Shown piece by piece: positions 58,972 through 59,982 of a stretch of DNA of 59,982 nucleotides. Source of the DNA: an uncultured Opitutia bacterium (GTDB taxonomy: Bacteria; Verrucomicrobiota; Verrucomicrobiia; Opitutales; Opitutaceae); the NCBI GenBank assembly GCA_937952235.1, contig CALFZM010000142.1, positions 1 through 59,982 on the forward strand, in the 5' to 3' direction. The stretch's first letter is position 1. Every line of letters begins with the position of its first letter. The translations under genes were made by a program, and so were the position numbers. A model generated the notes under the pieces. The model was not told the origin of the DNA, made no database searches, and worked only from the letters and a program-made list of their open reading frames with translations.

Positions 58972-59982
58972 GCCTGCCCCGCCCCTTCCGCTTCGCCGCC
59001 TGGGTCCTGACCGCGGCGACCGCCGCCGCCGCGCCCGCGCCCGCCCGGCTCGCCACCACCGAGCTGCCCTCGCCCGCCGCCGCGACCGCCCAGTGTTCCA
59101 ACCTCTGCGCCGGACCCGACGGCTCACTGCACCTCACCTGGAGCGAAGCCGGCGCGCGCGACGGCGAGCGGGCGCTCAAGCTGTCCCGACTCGCGCCGGG
59201 CGCGACCGCGTGGTCCGCGCCGCGCACGATCGTGAGCACGCCGCTGCTGATGGAGAACTGGGCCGACTTCGCGTCCCTGGTCGTCGGCACGGACGGCGCG
59301 CTGACCGCGCAGTGGTTCCAGCGGGCCGGGGCCGACGCGCACGGCTACGACGGCTGGTTCGCCCGCTCGACCGACGACGGCGCGACCTGGACCGCCCCGG
59401 CGCGGCTCGGCCACGAGTTCGTCGCCCTCGCTCCGCTCAGCGGCGGCCGGACGCTCGCCGTCTGGCTCGAGAGTGCGCGGGTGCGCGCGCCGCAGGCCGG
59501 GCCCCGCCCGAAGCGCGATCCCAACGCGCCGCGCCCTCCCCGCGATCCCAACGCGCCCTACACGCCTTCGATGAAGCTGCTCGCGCGGCTGCTGGCGCCC
59601 GACGGTTCCGCGCTCGGCGAGTGGACCGTCGATCCCGATGTCTGCACCTGCTGCCAGAATACCGTGGCCGTGCTGCCCGGCGACCGGGTGTTCGTCGGCT
59701 ACCGCGGGCACGATCGCGACGAGATCCGCGACAACCGCTACGCCCTCTTCGCCCATGGCGCCTGGTCGAAGAGCGAAAGCCTGCATCCCGACGGCTGGAA
59801 GATCGCGGCCTGCCCCGTCAACGGCCCGGCCGCCGACGCCCGCGGCGAATCGCTCGCGGTGGCCTGGTTCACCGCCGCCGACGGCGTCGCGAAAGTCCAG
59901 GCGCGCCGCTCCAGCGACGGCGGCCGCACGCTGGGCCGGACCGTGCGCGTCGACCTCGGCCGGCCGATGGGCCGGATCGAGA
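58968..59982 (+). CDS. secreted BNR-type propeller protein, 3' end outside window
   Basis: 338 residues are visible with no stop before the window end. A signal peptide (FRFAAWVLTAATAAAAPAPA) is followed by propeller repeats with Asp boxes, e.g. RSTDDGATWTAP near 125 and RSSDGGRTLGRT near 320. Unusual are the short repeat RDPNAPRPPRDPNAP near 185-200 and VDPDVCTCCQNTVAV near 222, a CxCC motif that could bind copper. Start and SCO stop overlap, so it is in the receptor-SCO operon. The family is known next to SCO-type proteins in Verrucomicrobiota/Bacteroidota; its role there is not known to me. Confidence 0.78.
   Translation, partial: MSLPRPFRFAAWVLTAATAAAAPAPARLATTELPSPAAATAQCSNLCAGPDGSLHLTWSEAGARDGERALKLSRLAPGATAWSAPRTIVSTPLLMENWADFASLVVGTDGALTAQWFQRAGADAHGYDGWFARSTDDGATWTAPARLGHEFVALAPLSGGRTLAVWLESARVRAPQAGPRPKRDPNAPRPPRDPNAPYTPSMKLLARLLAPDGSALGEWTVDPDVCTCCQNTVAVLPGDRVFVGYRGHDRDEIRDNRYALFAHGAWSKSESLHPDGWKIAACPVNGPAADARGESLAVAWFTAADGVAKVQARRSSDGGRTLGRTVRVDLGRPMGRIE

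Overview
The window looks like a chromosomal stretch of a GC-rich bacterium of the Verrucomicrobiota, most likely an Opitutaceae relative. This is an inference from a DUF1553/DUF1501 gene pair, a secreted metallo-hydrolase/Ig protein ending in tandem GRLVNLS-type modules, weak ribosome-binding sites and very high third-position GC. No rRNA, tRNA or insertion-sequence transposase was seen.

Layout. 1-4.7 kb: the end of a DUF1553 gene, a DUF1501 gene, a methyltransferase and a secreted MBL-fold/Ig protein. 5-8.1 kb: an AIM24/TIGR00266 protein, an ECF sigma/anti-sigma-like/PDZ operon and a small membrane protein with its own terminator. 8.2-13 kb: a LysR regulator, then an MFS transporter reading in frame, with no stop, into a U32 (RlhA-like) peptidase domain. 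13.2-17.6 kb: a YqjD/YqjE/YqjK-like envelope operon and a two-component pair resembling KinB/AlgB. 18-24 kb: a nucleotide-kinase-like protein and a MacAB-like export operon (adaptor, ATPase, two permeases). 24.3-32.9 kb: an FAD oxidoreductase, a PIG-L deacetylase and ROK-like protein, a polyphosphate glucokinase, a SlyD-type isomerase, an NmrA-like protein, a sialidase-like protein and a DUF481 outer-membrane protein.

33.2-46.1 kb holds a complete type I-G (formerly I-U) CRISPR-Cas locus of the Geobacter GSU0051-0058 layout: cas3, csb3, csb1, csb2, a cas4-cas1 fusion, cas2, leader, then an array of 53 repeats and 52 spacers. Csb2 carries the Cas5 and Cas6 roles and Csb3 is the only candidate large subunit. 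Just upstream of cas3 lies the broken N-terminus of a second Cas3-like helicase, stopping right after its Walker A motif.

46.1-60 kb is the most unusual region. A minus-strand operon, mostly with overlapping start and stop codons, encodes a YceI-like lipocalin, a polyprenyl diphosphate synthase, an ABC permease and ATPase, a 12-helix oxidase-subunit-I-like membrane protein, a small membrane protein, an MFS-like protein fused to two cytochrome c domains (CcoO-like and CcoP-like), and a CusRS-like two-component system. Divergent from it are a small exported protein, a TonB-dependent receptor, a SCO/CusF-like copper lipoprotein and a secreted BNR protein cut by the window end. Together they suggest a regulated copper- and haem-dependent redox or respiratory module that I cannot match to a named complex.

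Intergenic regions carry four copies of a 121-bp repeat with two conserved hairpins, a 23-bp perfect inverted repeat resembling RAYT-type REP elements, and several terminator-like hairpins.
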